A stretch of 64,000 bases of DNA from Liolophura sinensis (taxonomy: Eukaryota; Mollusca; Polyplacophora; Chitonida; Chitonidae). The stretch lies in assembly GCF_032854445.1 (NCBI RefSeq), contig NC_088304.1, positions 35,885,551-35,949,550 on the forward strand, in the 5' to 3' direction. Position numbers and translations under genes: made by a program. Below, in pieces: positions 21,491 to 34,013 of this stretch (position 1 is its first letter; the number at the start of each line of letters is the position of its first letter). The notes beneath the pieces are model-generated. The model did no database searches, was not told where the DNA came from, and saw nothing but the letters and a program-made list of their open reading frames with translations.

Positions 21491-21766
21491 GTCTAGAAAT
21501 TTCTTTAATCGTCGACGAAATTCTGCCTATTCCCAAAGCCTTGAGCACTCCGGTTGTAGGACTCATATTAACATGAGGCATTCCAGGTACGAGTGTCAAA
21601 CTCGGGTGACAAGTATATTGCCGAGGTGCTCGCCGTCTGTGCATACGCAGCATTCCTTCACGAATGCTCCCATTCACAGCCAGGTTAATAAAGAACTCAC
21701 GTCGAGTAATTCCACCCGACTCTCTGTCCCGGATGTTTTTAACTGGTCTCTTTTGAGGGACAATTT
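21491..21766 (-). CDS. Predicted exon of unidentified gene
   Basis: An open frame of about 92 codons with protein-like composition: RPVKNIRDRESGG, then ITRREFFINLAVNGSIREG, HRRRAPRQYTCHPSLTLVPG and TTGVLKALGIGRISSTIKE. It lies between a possible acceptor (TTTAACCCGAG) and a donor (AGAC/GTAAAAC), 276 bases long. If that donor is not used, the frame stops at 21462. A second coding-like stretch (MAESYRNWYAGSSAREN) follows one frame off. The basic peptide matches no family I recognise. No partner exons were placed. Confidence 0.4.
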
Positions 21767-22039
21767 CTCGGGTTAAAGCTCATCTCCAAACTTCTTAGTA
21801 GACCAGTTGAACGCACCCACGTATGTGTCTTTTATTTTCACACCATTCTTACACTGTAATTGGGTTGAAATCGTGTCGTCTTAAATGACCGTGTCGTTAT
21901 GGATGACCCGCATCATAATGACTTCATTGTGACAACCGTATTTTCTATGGTCACTCATATCTATATCTATCGTACTTTGCGTATGCAGCAACTGAGGAAT
22001 GTATTTCATCTAAACTTTACTTACATATGTACGCAAACT

Positions 22040-22293
22040 CTATCCTACAGCGCGCTAGCGCAACGTAATGACCCAGAAGTCTCTCACCAATGTGGTCGCT
22101 GTGAGTTCAAGTCCAGCTCATGCTGGCTTCCTCTTTGGCCGTAAGTGGGAAGGTCTGTCAACAGCCTACGGATGGTCATGGGTTTCCGCCGGGCCCTGCC
22201 CGGTTTCCTCCCATGCTGGCCGCCGTCGTATAAGTGAAATATTCTTGAGTATGGCGTAAAACACCAATCAAATAAATAAATAAATAAATAAAT
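22040..22293 (+). mobile_element. SINE (family 1), head slightly truncated
   Basis: Starts at GCGCGCTAGCGCAACG and carries the B-box-like GAGTTCAAGTCC. It ends AGTGAAATATTCTTGAGTA, then AAACACCAATC and (AAATA)n. Only the first part of the tRNA-like head is missing. Confidence 0.9.
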
Positions 22294-22394
22294 CCACCTA
22301 CAGTTTTTGTCATGACCGCACCAGACATCTCCATTTAGGATACATTGCTACTAGAACACTTTGAAAAGTTGGATTGCAGAGACATGCGGGATCT

Positions 22395-22745
22395 TCCATG
22401 GCCGAGTGAGTAGCGTGTTTGCGCAGAATAACCACCTTATGCTGGCTTCCCTCATGATCGCACGTGGGCAGTTCTGCCAGCAATATGGAGATGGGCGTGG
22501 GTTTCCCTCGGACTTTGTCCGGCCAGCAATATGGAGATGGGCGTGGGTTTCCTTCCGACTATGTCCGGTCAGCAATATGGAGATGGGCGTGGGTTTTCCT
22601 CGGACTATGTCCGGCCAGCAATATGGAGATGGGCGTGGGTTTCCCTCGGACTATGTCCGGTTCCCCACAATAATTCTGGCCACCGGCGAATAAGTAAAAT
22701 ATTCTTGAGTACGGCGTAAAACACCAATAAATTAATTAATTAAGA
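22395..22745 (+). mobile_element. SINE (family 1) with internal 46-bp array
   Basis: Diverged head (GAGTAGCGTGTTTGCGCAG), normal 3' end (TATTCTTGAGTACGGCG, AAAACACCAATAAATTAATT). Between them, at 22477-22660, a 46-bp unit (CCAGCAATATGGAGATGGGC plus GTGGGTTTCC and CCGGACTATGTCCGG-like text) occurs four times. The unit corresponds to the same SINE segment that is triplicated at 11206. Confidence 0.9.
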
Positions 22746-22799
22746 AGTGTTTCTTGATGCCACTTTCGGTATTGTGTTATCCTGCCATTTTCACCCACC

Positions 22800-23000
22800 C
22801 ATTGCTGCTAACTGATAGGCTGTGTTTGTTTAATTGGGGTTTAACATCACTTTCAACATTATTTCGGTCTCCTTGCAGAAGGGCGGACACAGTGTCGACA
22901 CATTTATACTGCCTGTCTCAATGGATCGCTATACCTAAGACACCGGACACGATGCCCCACCCAGTAGTGTTATACTGACATCCGGTCGACTAGGACTGGG
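22800..23000 (-). mobile_element. SINE (family 3), diverged
   Basis: Reverse of a 3' end of the GTTAAACCCCAA type (plus strand: TTAATTGGGGTTTAACATC), then GTGTCGACACATTTATACTG and CACCGGACACGATGCCCC. Similar to the element at 19340 in opposite orientation. Confidence 0.6.
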
Positions 23001-23159
23001 CTTATTGTAAGCCAGGTAGTGCCAAGATTGCTGATGTTAAAGCCTTGGGTATCACGTGATTTGGGATTTCTCCAGTTACTATCTCAAAATAAGTACTATG
23101 CCTACCTTTTAAATTCATTTCGTATGCAATATTTAATCTCCAAAATTGATATAATTACA

Positions 23160-23395
23160 TTTATTTATTTATCATTAATTAGAGTGGTGGTTTACGCTGC
23201 ACTTTAAAATATTTCACCTACAACACGGTGGCCAGCATTATGTGAGGAGGAAACCGGACAGAGTACGGGGAAACCCACGACCATTCGCAGGTTGATGCCA
23301 GACCTTCCAACGAACGACATGAGATGAAACCAGCATGAACCGTATTGGTGAGAGGCTCCTGGGACATTGCGTCGTGCTTGCGTGCTATGTCCCGC
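23160..23395 (-). mobile_element. SINE (family 1), nearly full length
   Basis: TTTATTTATTTATC tail, GGTGGTTTACGCTGCAC, GTGGCCAGCATTATG, GGGGAAACCCACGACC, GGTGAGAGGCTCCTGGGAC and a shortened head. Confidence 0.85.
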
Positions 23396-26306
23396 CACTG
23401 GGTCCCCTGTATTTCTTTACGTCACATCCTCATATAAGTAAATTTAATGTAGAAGACAACATTGTATGTGAAGATTTATTGAGTTATTTGATGGTTGTTT
23501 TTCGTCAAACTCGAGATGTTTTTTACTACACAGTTTTGTGGTACATGTCTACAATTCCCTGTCTAAAGCCGGTTTTGAACCCTCACCTGAGGTAGCCCAC
23601 GGAGAGAAGATTGATAAACCCCGTCTTTGGGGTGCTCACATAGCCCCATGCAGCATTAGTTCATTGTCTTAATAATTAACTTATAAATCGGCGTCTGGAA
23701 TTAAATGTTCTTATTTATGTAACCATTGCAAAAATTAATGAACAATTGTAACTCATCAAAAATAAAAAAAATAAAGAAAAAAACTGCGATAAAACAAGGC
23801 GACTGTAAAGCTTAACACGCCGACACTTGTCAGATCTGTGTTTTGATAAACTTCATGGTAGCGGAGTGAAGGCAGACTTACAGCTATAGCCAGAACGACT
23901 CGACACTGACCTGTGCTGGCTGAGAGGTCGCCTGGATATGACGAATGTAACTAATCCTCCAAACAGAGTTTTTGTTACACGCACCGACGCAGGTCTAAGC
24001 TAGTTGTCAGCTGTACTTCTGATTATGTACCTTATAACCTACAGCCTACATCTCATGTATTCTGGCCGCCTTGTCACAGTGATGGATAGCTTTCGTAATC
24101 CGTCTGGCCGGTAATCACGTGTGAAATGTCACTTGGGTGCTACTTTCGGCTAATGTATGTTGGCGATCATTTTCGGGGTTCATTCCATGTTGCAAGTCAG
24201 CGTTGATAGTTAAATAACCTTACGCTGGTCTGGTATACGTTCAAGACGTGTTGCACAATAAGGTGATGTGCACCAAGTCATCGGACAATACTATACACCC
24301 TGTCCGAGAGTTAGTCATTTCATGCAAATTGTCAGACAATCATGCCAAGAGCCACTTGGTCTGTATCGTACTTGAGTATCGGGTGTCATTTTCGCCGTAA
24401 CTTACATTTTTGTACGATTTATCTGATGCTTCGCTTGCTATATTAAATGCAACCACTTGGAATTCTACAAAGCTAAGGTCAGTAAAGATGGTTTAAAATA
24501 ATAGCCTGCAGATATCAAATTTAACGAAAACCTAGGTGTTGTATTGCGGCATAGGTGGCGCAATGCCTACATGTATAATCCACTATGCCAATAATCACTG
24601 GGCTGACATTACTTTTCAGTGTTTACCTGAACTTTTTAACAATTAATGGCTACAGAACAACAACGTTTTTCTTTGTTATCGGAGTTTACTGTGTTAGAAA
24701 TGGTAACATTTAAATAGGAGACACATAAACTATCGCCAGTATACACTTTGGTTGTCTAGGAACTGAACCTAACTAGTTCTTTATTTCCATCGTAAATCAG
24801 CTGGCGGTGTGGGTCAGGCTACTAATTACAGGCATACACCGTACGTATAGTCCCAAATTTTATTCGTATCTCGTTCAGCTAGAAAATTTAACATACCTCT
24901 CCAACTCAAGTACGTTCTAATATTTGGTGCACACTGGGTTTATAAGTTATCACAGTTTAAACAAAAGTCAAAACCTGCACCGAAAACTCTCTTGTAATAA
25001 TAATTCTGTCTTTGAAATCCGAGCAGCAGTTTTCTTCCTCCATGCAAATGACCATCATTGCATGAGGGAAATGTTGTAGAATTTATCACACCAAACAGCC
25101 CTTAGCTCCGCTGTCATAATAACAGCGAATAAAGCCGGAATCACAATCTGCACAAATAAAACATACCGTTGCTTACATAATTATGTAAACAACATGTCTG
25201 TCAATAAATTAATACACTTCAATGTTTGACAAACTCCCAAGGCTCTCATACGGGTACACAAATCCTGATCTCCATTTTCTGACCGACTTGATTTTGTGTC
25301 CATACAATTAATACAACAATCTGTTCAGCGCCACTCTTTGCATGGATTGCAGCATGTCGTGTTCATAATCCGCTTGTCTTCCGAGAGCTCCGTAAATACA
25401 GTTAGTGTTCCGATCGATATTACTCTACTCGTAGTTTTAATCTTCTTTGTCTGCGCATGTGCTACAATATATTTATTCATGTATTTTTTGTATTAAGTAC
25501 GTGTGGGTGTAAATATCGCCTAACAGCTCACGATTTGAAATATTTCTGCGGTACAGCTTTCCAACAGAGTCTATGCTTTATTGGGTGTGGAAAGCTACAC
25601 CTCAAGCACGTTAAGTTGATAAACTATTTTCCTACGAAATGTTGACAATGGAATTCATTAAACACTGTGGTTTTTAAACTCCATCGAAGGAATCTACGAA
25701 TTAAATCCGTACGCCATTTTTTGTTTCATCTCACAACATTTTGAGTGGTTAACGTTGCCTGGTAACCAAAGCTTGACAGTACTTACAGACAGACAGACAC
25801 ATCCAAATTAGTACCAATCACAATTAAATGTTACTGGATGTGTGCAGCTGTAAAAGGAAAAGTCAACGAATGATATGACCTTTGTTTTTTCGTTACACGG
25901 ATGAAAACAGACCTACAATGCCACAGACATTTTCTGTCTCACGCCTTTGAAAACTTGTTTCGCCATGTTACAGAAACATGAAACACAATGCTCATATCCT
26001 ACGCTAAGGATCAAAGGGCGAAACACGGTCAACATGACGTCTGCGGGAACAGTGGAGTTCTCGAATCAAGGTAAGAGGTCACGCCTGACTGGGAAAATTT
26101 ATAGAATTGCGACGCAGTTGATTTTCTCAATGTTCGTTATTTTGCTTGAACTGCGACATAAGTGTATGGCATACACAAAAATGAAAAGGTACGGTTTTAG
26201 AATTTAATGTAGGATTCTTTCTGAACATATATGCATTTGATCTGGTGCTATCTTTTCTTTTCGTTATAGTTGTTATTCGACGTAATTCACCTGTCTATTT
26301 GTAATA
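23396..26306. other. No gene recognised
   Basis: No convincing exon, known repeat or structured element was seen in this stretch. Confidence 0.45.
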
Positions 26307-27019
26307 GTGTTGACACAGAACCATCAGTCATCACTGCATGTTGACACAGAACCACCAGTCATCACTGCGTGTTGACACAGAACCACCAGTCATCACTGCG
26401 TGTTGACACAGAACCACCAGTCATCACTGCGTGTTGACACAGAACCACCAGTCATCACTGCGTGTTGACACATAACCACCAGTCATCACTGCGTGTTGAC
26501 ACAGAACCATCAGTCATCACTGCGTGTTGACACAGAACGACCAGTCATCACTGCGTGTTGACACAGAACCACCAGTCATCACTGCGTGTTGACACAGAAC
26601 CACCAGTCATCACTGCGTGTTGACACAGAACCATCAGCCACCACTGCGTGTTGACACAGAACCATCAGTCATCACTGCGTGTTGACACAGAACCATCAGT
26701 CATCACTGCGTGTTGACACAGAACCACCAGTCATCACTGCGTGTTGACACAGAACCACCAGTCATCACTGCGTGTTGACACAGAACCACCAGTCATCACT
26801 GCGTGTTGACACAGAACCACCAGTCATCACTGCGTGTTGACACAGAACCATCAGCCACCACTGCGTGTTGACACAGAATCATCAGTCATCACTGCGTGTT
26901 GACACAGAACCACCAGTCATCACTGCGTGTTGACACAGAACCATCAGCCACCACTGCGTGTTGACACAGAATCATCAGTCATCACTGCGTGTTGACACAG
27001 AACCACCAGTCATCACTGC
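26307..27019. repeat. 31-bp minisatellite, 23 units
   Basis: Exactly 23 units of GTGTTGACACAGAACCACCA plus GTCATCACTGC (713 bases). Variant units (CATCAGCCACC) recur at 26632, 26849 and 26942, spaced 7 and 3 units. The last two are each followed by the same next variant (GAATCATCAG), so a three-unit (93-bp) block has been copied. Confidence 0.97.
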
Positions 27020-27025
27020 GTGTTG

Positions 27026-28805
27026 CATCCTTATAATCTAGAAATTAAATGTACACGGGATTTCAGGGTGACATAATCCCACCTTAATGCAAAGGCAAAC
27101 CGCCACATCTCTGGTCCAACTTTGTGGCATCGTCTGTGTAACTATATTTACAAATGCAATAAAAGTGTGGCAAATGCTTTTGGTTATTGACAACTCACTT
27201 ACTAAAGGAAATCTGAACCAATTTTCATATCCACAACTGCGTATCAGTGGTACACAATTTATACTGAGAGTGACACAGTTTGTGAACTGCTGTTGACAAA
27301 GGTATGTGGATGTGCACTCTTACGCAGCTGTTTACAGAGAACAGCAGCGTGCATGATTCTAACACAGGCAAGGGTGGCTGTCTTGTATGTGTCTCATGAC
27401 ATGACACTGTTCTAATTCCTTACTTTTTACTTCTTTCGTGGTGAGTGTTTAAAGCGATTGTTTCAAACTGGCCTTTTCTTTATTGAACTGAAAGGTCTCA
27501 TTGGTGGTATTTTTTGTATCTTTATTTTTTGAGTCTTTTTTATAACCCATGCCTACAATTTGAACTGACCCAAAGTGAATTCCAACAAACAGAGTTTAGT
27601 TTGAATTCAGACAACTTGAACCTGTTGACTAACCGCGATAATCGCTCGAAAATACACCCTTCTTACGTTTCAACATCGGACATATATTTACAGCGAACAG
27701 AAACACTCATTGGTCAATCTCGTTCGCCTATAGTAGATGTCAAGACTACACGATACGCCTTCAATTACTGTCTCCATGGAAGTATTGCAGCACGAAAATG
27801 CTATCACATTTTGTTTTCTAGACATGACTTGCTTTGAATGTCAACCGATCCCGGAGAACAAACCATTGAAATGTTGCAACAGGATAGGAAAGCCAATCGT
27901 ATCTCTGCCGTTACGCATGTGTAGTGTTACCATATCAGGCAAAGAAAATCTCAAAAACAGCTCAATTACTTCCTTGCATTTTACCTCCTTACCCAACGCT
28001 TCACTTCATCCGTGTTTATGTCATTTTATTTATATAAATGTTGTTTAAACCCATACAGGGTAACCACAACCCTTTGCCAAGTACCAATTGAACATCCTGA
28101 CATAAAGCCTCAGCTTGGCTGGCGAGAACTGGCCCTGAACCTGTGACCTCTTTGGTCTGGAGTCCAATACGCTGTGGAGAGAACTAAACTTTCATCTACC
28201 TGGCCGCAATGATGTATGCTCGCCAGTCCTTACCATAAAGTCGTAGTACATGTTTTCCAGTTTTCTCTGGCATTGAATTTTGCTTTCCACATTATTATTG
28301 TGATATGACAGCCGTCTGTTATAGTCACTGACAAATTCCAATGGCTACAAATTTAACTGAGACCATCAGCTGTCCACGATAACTGTAGTGTTATATTTGC
28401 TAGGGAATGATGCTTCGAGTTCTTGATCGTTGGGTGCATTTTTCAAACATGCAAGCGTTGCCAGAAACGCATATGGAGTTTCTCGGTTTCTTCCAACCTT
28501 AAAATTGATCGCCATTATGTAAGTTAAACCTTTAGGAGTGTAATGTATAAAGATCAATCAAATAAGTAAAGTAACTTTAGAAGTTTCAAATAACTTTAAA
28601 ACTTCAAATAAACCATCCTAATTGCTTAAGCTATTAATATGCAGTTTACTTATGCTTTGGTCAATCGAAAAATGAGGACCTCACAATCAGTCATGTTAAT
28701 AAATAAACACATCTATTAACAAGTAAAAATATCAACAGGAGCTCCAGTTGTGACCTACAGAAACGAGGCTTAGAACTCATCATTGTATTCAAAAATTGGA
28801 GCAAA
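27026..28805. other. No gene recognised; one SINE remnant
   Basis: A worn family 1 tail (GTTTCTCGGTTTCTTCCAAC through AGATCAATCAAATAAG) lies at about 28465-28568. Nothing else was recognised. Confidence 0.4.
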
Positions 28806-28810
28806 AGGCC

Positions 28811-29153
28811 CGATTTGTTTGAGTGAGTGAGTGCTTGGGGTATCGTCGTACTCAACAAATTTTTCAGTCATATGACGACGAAGGAATCCTTAGGGTATAC
28901 GTAATGTGCCTCCTTGTAGCAGGACGGATTTTCACCGCTCTTTTATTTAGTGCTGCGTCAATGAGACGACTTACCGAAGGCAAGTAAGCCGCCCCACCTG
29001 AGCCATTATACTGATACGGGTCAACCAGTCGTTGCACTATCCCCTTCATGCTGAACGCCAAGCCAGGAAGTTACAACTTCCTCTTTTAAAGTCTTAGGTG
29101 TGACTTGACCCAGGATTGATCCTGGATCTACCGCCCCCGAACGATTTGTTTGA
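28811..29153 (-). mobile_element. Full 319-bp mollusc-type element with 12-bp target duplication
   Basis: CGATTTGTTTGA flanks both sides (28811-28822 and 29142-29153). Inside, read on the minus strand, the element begins with a GGGGGCGGTAGATCC-like head and contains GAGGAAGTTGTAACTTCCT and GACTGGTTGACCCG. It ends CATATGACTGAAAAATTTG, then GTACGACGATACCCCAAGCA and (CACT)n. I recall this element as common in gastropod and bivalve sequence. The short open frames on the minus strand here belong to it. Confidence 0.85.
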
Positions 29154-32100
29154 AGGTATGAGGCGACAAACACAAAGAGCAAACTTTTGAAGTTAATATA
29201 TTTACAAAAATACATTATACATAATAGTTTCCTCCGGTACATACATACATGGGTTAGTTGAATATATAAAGACACGTATACATGAAGAGGGAGAGACGCT
29301 TTACAATACAGGATGGTAATAATGCTAGACACTGGTACAATTGGATCTTCTCACTGTTACTGGAATGTGCCACAAAGCATGTACAAACTGCATTAAAGTT
29401 TCGCAAAAAAAGACCTGAAAATAGAGATACAATAGAGGTACATTTATTTATGACAAGGGGGTAGGTCACCTAGAGTGAGTTTGACTATTTTTCCGAAAGC
29501 AATCTGAAACAACGATGTACGTGTATTACAACGAAACGTTTTAACATGTCAATCAAGCCCTACTAATAACACGTTATATTTATATGTGACAATTCGCTGT
29601 GTATTACACAATATATTGTTAGACAATCAGCACATTATCCATGCCATTATCCAAGATCATTTAATAGATGACTGCTTTTTGCAACTTTGGTTCTGCTATA
29701 GAAAACAATGTAGGCAGTTCGAAACCAGCTTAATTTCATTGTGAGAGAAATGTGTTACAAAATGACATATTTCGAAACAAGAAAAAACAAGAATAAATGG
29801 AAGAAAGATGAATGGTTAAAAGAAAACGAAACACCGCCGAAGTAAATAACGACACTGGTAAGCCTTATAAAAGCAACCAATTCAATAATTGAAAGAAATG
29901 AAAGTTGAACTTAATATAATTCTTAAATACGTCCAATTTCACTCTCAGATAGGTAGTTTGTAAGTATTGTAAAAGTAACCCATCTGTGGCCCATTCTACA
30001 TGCACGCCACGGATTGATGACAGAAATCCACCCACAGCAGAAACTTCTGTTATGTAATTCAACGGAAACATGTGATAGGTCAAGGTCATTAAACCGGAAG
30101 TCACCAAGATGATTGATGATGTCACATGACCATCAAACATTAAACTTCCTTGATATGTATCGACATATTAAAGAATGCAGGCTAAGGATATTAATTTCGT
30201 GTCATGGGTTAGATTATCTGACCACCTATCACTAATCCCAATTATGTTTGCCATATTATAAAATATGCTACCAGTATAAGCTTCTTTTTAAACAAAAATT
30301 TCCTTATGCGTACAATATACTCATTAAGTTTGTGACACATACCTCTACTAGATCGGGATTTGACTTTGCCTGAAAAAGAGTGTAATATCTCAAAGCTCTC
30401 TGAAATTTCAAGGATTTCCATTCTGACTGCTATATTATGAATATTCATTATGTGTTATTAAGGTGCTGGTTGTTACAGATCTTGCTTTCCTTTTTTTAAA
30501 ATTCTTGCTATTTTTCCAGTTTGTCGTTGTCTCTTTGTTGTTGTTTTTTGGGGTTTTTTTTGTCAGAACCACACCGGTACTGAAGTATGAATGTCCTAGG
30601 TTGAGAAATCTAGTTCCCTTGACGCTTTCATGGGTAGTCAACGAGATATACCGCACAGGTAATTAAGACGGCGATAAGCAAACATAAAACGTGTAGTGAA
30701 TGATGTTTAAGTACAGAGATACGGTTGGCCTACATATCCGTCGCCCGAGGCTAGATTCACAATAATACAAACCCAGCTGAATGGTATATAGAGATATTGT
30801 GAGGACCATGCTGGTATATTTAGCTTACAGGCCTTATGTACTCACACAATTTCACTTTACTCTAATATTTGATATGTCATGCACGCATGTCTTGGACTTC
30901 ACGGTTAGAATATTTGGATCAACGCAGGTCCAAAATAGAAATGTAAAGAAATTGCTGTCCCCACAATTGGAGTGTCTAGGCGTGGTGTATCTAAGAGTGG
31001 GCTTGACACTCCCCCCCCCCCCCCACCCACCCCCGCCTTCCCTTCTTAAAAAAATTACATGCACTCTCAAAAGAGCCGCATAATGCGTCCTAGCGGCTTG
31101 ATAGTATGATACGCCAATTCTTTGACATATCTCACGGTCCATCTGTAACGAGTGCGACGGAAAAGAGAACAATATATCCTAGGAGGAATGGAAGGCCCTG
31201 GAATAATTTTATCAACTTCGAAATATAAATTTCCCCAACTTTGTCCGGTAGATTGTTTTGACTTATACGTGCTTTCAGAAACAAAAGTATTAAAAAAGTT
31301 TTTTTGTGAATGTTATCTCAGATGACATAGCATACCATTAAAAGACAATAAGCAGCAAAAATAGATTGGCAACGTAGCAGCCATGAAAAGCGACTAATCA
31401 TCAGCAATATTCTTGCCAAGATTTCTTTAAGCCGTGGAAATAAGTTCTCACACTCAAACAAATAATCTGTTCACTTTAACAGAAAGTTTGTTATATGGGT
31501 GGTGCTAGAAAGTTGAATATACGACCGTATTATGTCCTAACAACAGAATGCATTCTAGAATTACTCAGACAACAGCTTTCTGTTAAAATTAACCGATGAA
31601 TTGTTTGAGAGCAACTAATTTGCGTGGACGTGTGTATAGCAGCAGGGTTGATGCATCAGGTACAGAACAAATCTATGCTTCTTGACATAAAGAGGTCAAA
31701 TTCCCGTGTCTACGGAGGCAGCTTTCGATAAAAACCAATTAGTGTATTTTCGATTTTCACTTTTTCTTTTCACTGGCTGTTCACAACTTATTGTCAGAGA
31801 TGGCGTGCATCAAGAATTCGGTTATGGACACCAAATATTGTATTTTATATATTAGTTATGCAACATAGGGTAGATGTGCAAGTTATTTACGGTAATATTT
31901 TTACAATACACGTTGATTACATCGCAAAGCTGAACACAAAGATGGAATAAACACCGTATAAGGAAGTGTGCATACACTATCAAAGTTCCCCATACAAGGT
32001 AAATAAAAATATTGCAACTAAATATCATTACAAAACAGAAACCATTTCGTTGTCATCAGTAAAGCAAAAATTACTTATAATAATATAATGTTTTTACATA

Positions 32101-33990
32101 AAAGGCAAGATTTAAAAACATTCTTGCTGTGAACTTTTTCTAAGAGTGAACTTTGGGCTGGATTTTATCGAGCACACCCAAGTCCGAAAAGGAAAATAGA
32201 AAGCTGTTGACTATTGCATTCAGCTGAACAGGGCATTACCAGTGTCTAGGTGTTTACGGATGTCAAACAGACTGTGTTAATCCTAGAAGTTACTGGTTAT
32301 CAGATAAAGGGGCTGCTTTTGTCGCATTCATATAGGTCCTGAGTTTGACCGTCTCAATGTCTCCATGGTTGTTGACTTCACTTGTTATTAAGCAGCCTTT
32401 TGCCTGTATGTTGTTTAAGATCGTCAGCGACAACCCCACTCCTGCTAACCTACCGGGTAACCACTAAGCCCTGCGACGTGATAGTTAAAGGGTCAGCATA
32501 CTCAGCTCCACTTGAAAATCGTGAGCAGCAAAAAATTCTTTACTCCCCTTTAAATCTACCCGGCGTTTAAACCCTGTAACTGGCTAAAAGGCAAGTCGAA
32601 ATGAAAAACGAGGCAGGCTACGTTTGGCATAATACAAGACGTGATTAGCACTGGAGAAACAAGAAAGACGGGGTTTTGGCGGTGACTGGAGGCCTCATTG
32701 CTTCAGTATTAGATGCATCTATGAGGAAGAAAGTACTTGCCAACCCTAACACGGACTTAAACCCGAGATTCTGAACACAACCTACGACATACATGTCTAG
32801 AATATGTAACTAGCCTGTATAAAAGCTGAGGGCAAGATAAACAATTCCGTATACATGTGTAACCCGTGGACATCACAGTTCTGCTAATTTAAAATGTAAA
32901 TTGGAAATACCGTTGGCTAACATCTCTTGGCTTGTCAACAATTTGGGATATCTATGTAAAAACTGTAGATGGGGTCTATAACATTCGACTATGGAGTCTT
33001 GAAAAAGGCTCTACGTTTTCTGACGATAAACAAGTGTATTTAATTAACTTTTGATGAAGGCAAACACACAAAAGGACATGTTATTAGTTTATGACAACAA
33101 CTTAACGTATCTAAGAAAAAATCACAAGTTTGCTTTTCCTAACATAAATCAGTCAAACGTATGCACTTTGATAGAATGCACGATAAAGGCAGTAATATAC
33201 ATCACTTCCTCATAAAAACACACAGATCTCGATGGCGATGCAATGATAAGCGTTATGACATAGCCGCAAGCACATCAGGAAGTGTTAGGTTTTTTTGTAC
33301 ATCATAGCTTGATTAGGATTACAGATCAATTTAACATGCAGCGCTGCTATAGCTGTCCGTGGCCCGAATGAGACATTCAACCGCTAGGGATAGGTGTTTA
33401 CCTTAGCACGATTACAGTGTTACCGCATGGCTCCACTAAACACGGTAATCACATTACGCAACCACTATAAAAGGCAGGGAAATCGGCACAGGTTTGTCAC
33501 CTGAAACAAAACACGTAGTGGAGAAAATTTATGATATTTTCCCCCCATGCAGTTGACATGCAACATCCTATACATTCAAATGTCAGGATAACGTGTGTTA
33601 AGCTTTGTCGCCTGACAATCGTGTGTCTTGGTACGGCAAAGTTTGTGGTTAACACTGGGTATTATGACACAAAAGGCATTAGGAGCAGTTCCGCCTACGT
33701 GTCTTCATCAGCGACTCATTAGCAGAAGGTTTTGTTTCAGCACACCCACATCCGGGTCATTGCTCACCCTATAGCCAAGGGTTTTAGCTTATCCAAGTTC
33801 TGTCGTTTTTCTTTTGGGGCCATTCCCAGTGGCCCACAGTTCACAACAACATCAAACAGCTGTGCTAATATAATATTATAATCCCCTGGGACTGAAGTAC
33901 ACGTCCGCGGGTCGTAAACATTTTACTTCAGACGAGCCTCGTGACTCCGGTATGAAATCGGTACATCCACATACTAGTATAACACTGTAT
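29154..33990. other. No gene recognised
   Basis: AT-rich, without convincing exons. A run of 14 C lies at 31011-31024. The region directly downstream of the PTB gene has ATTAAA on the minus strand at 33991-33996, only 18 bases after the stop, so it is a doubtful poly-A signal. Confidence 0.45.
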
Positions 33991-34013
33991 TTTAATTTTC
34001 AGTGAATGTGAAC

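Noticed and set aside
20893-27019. CRISPR-like regular repeats
   Set aside because: The 26- and 31-bp units are contiguous with no spacers, and the genome is clearly eukaryotic.
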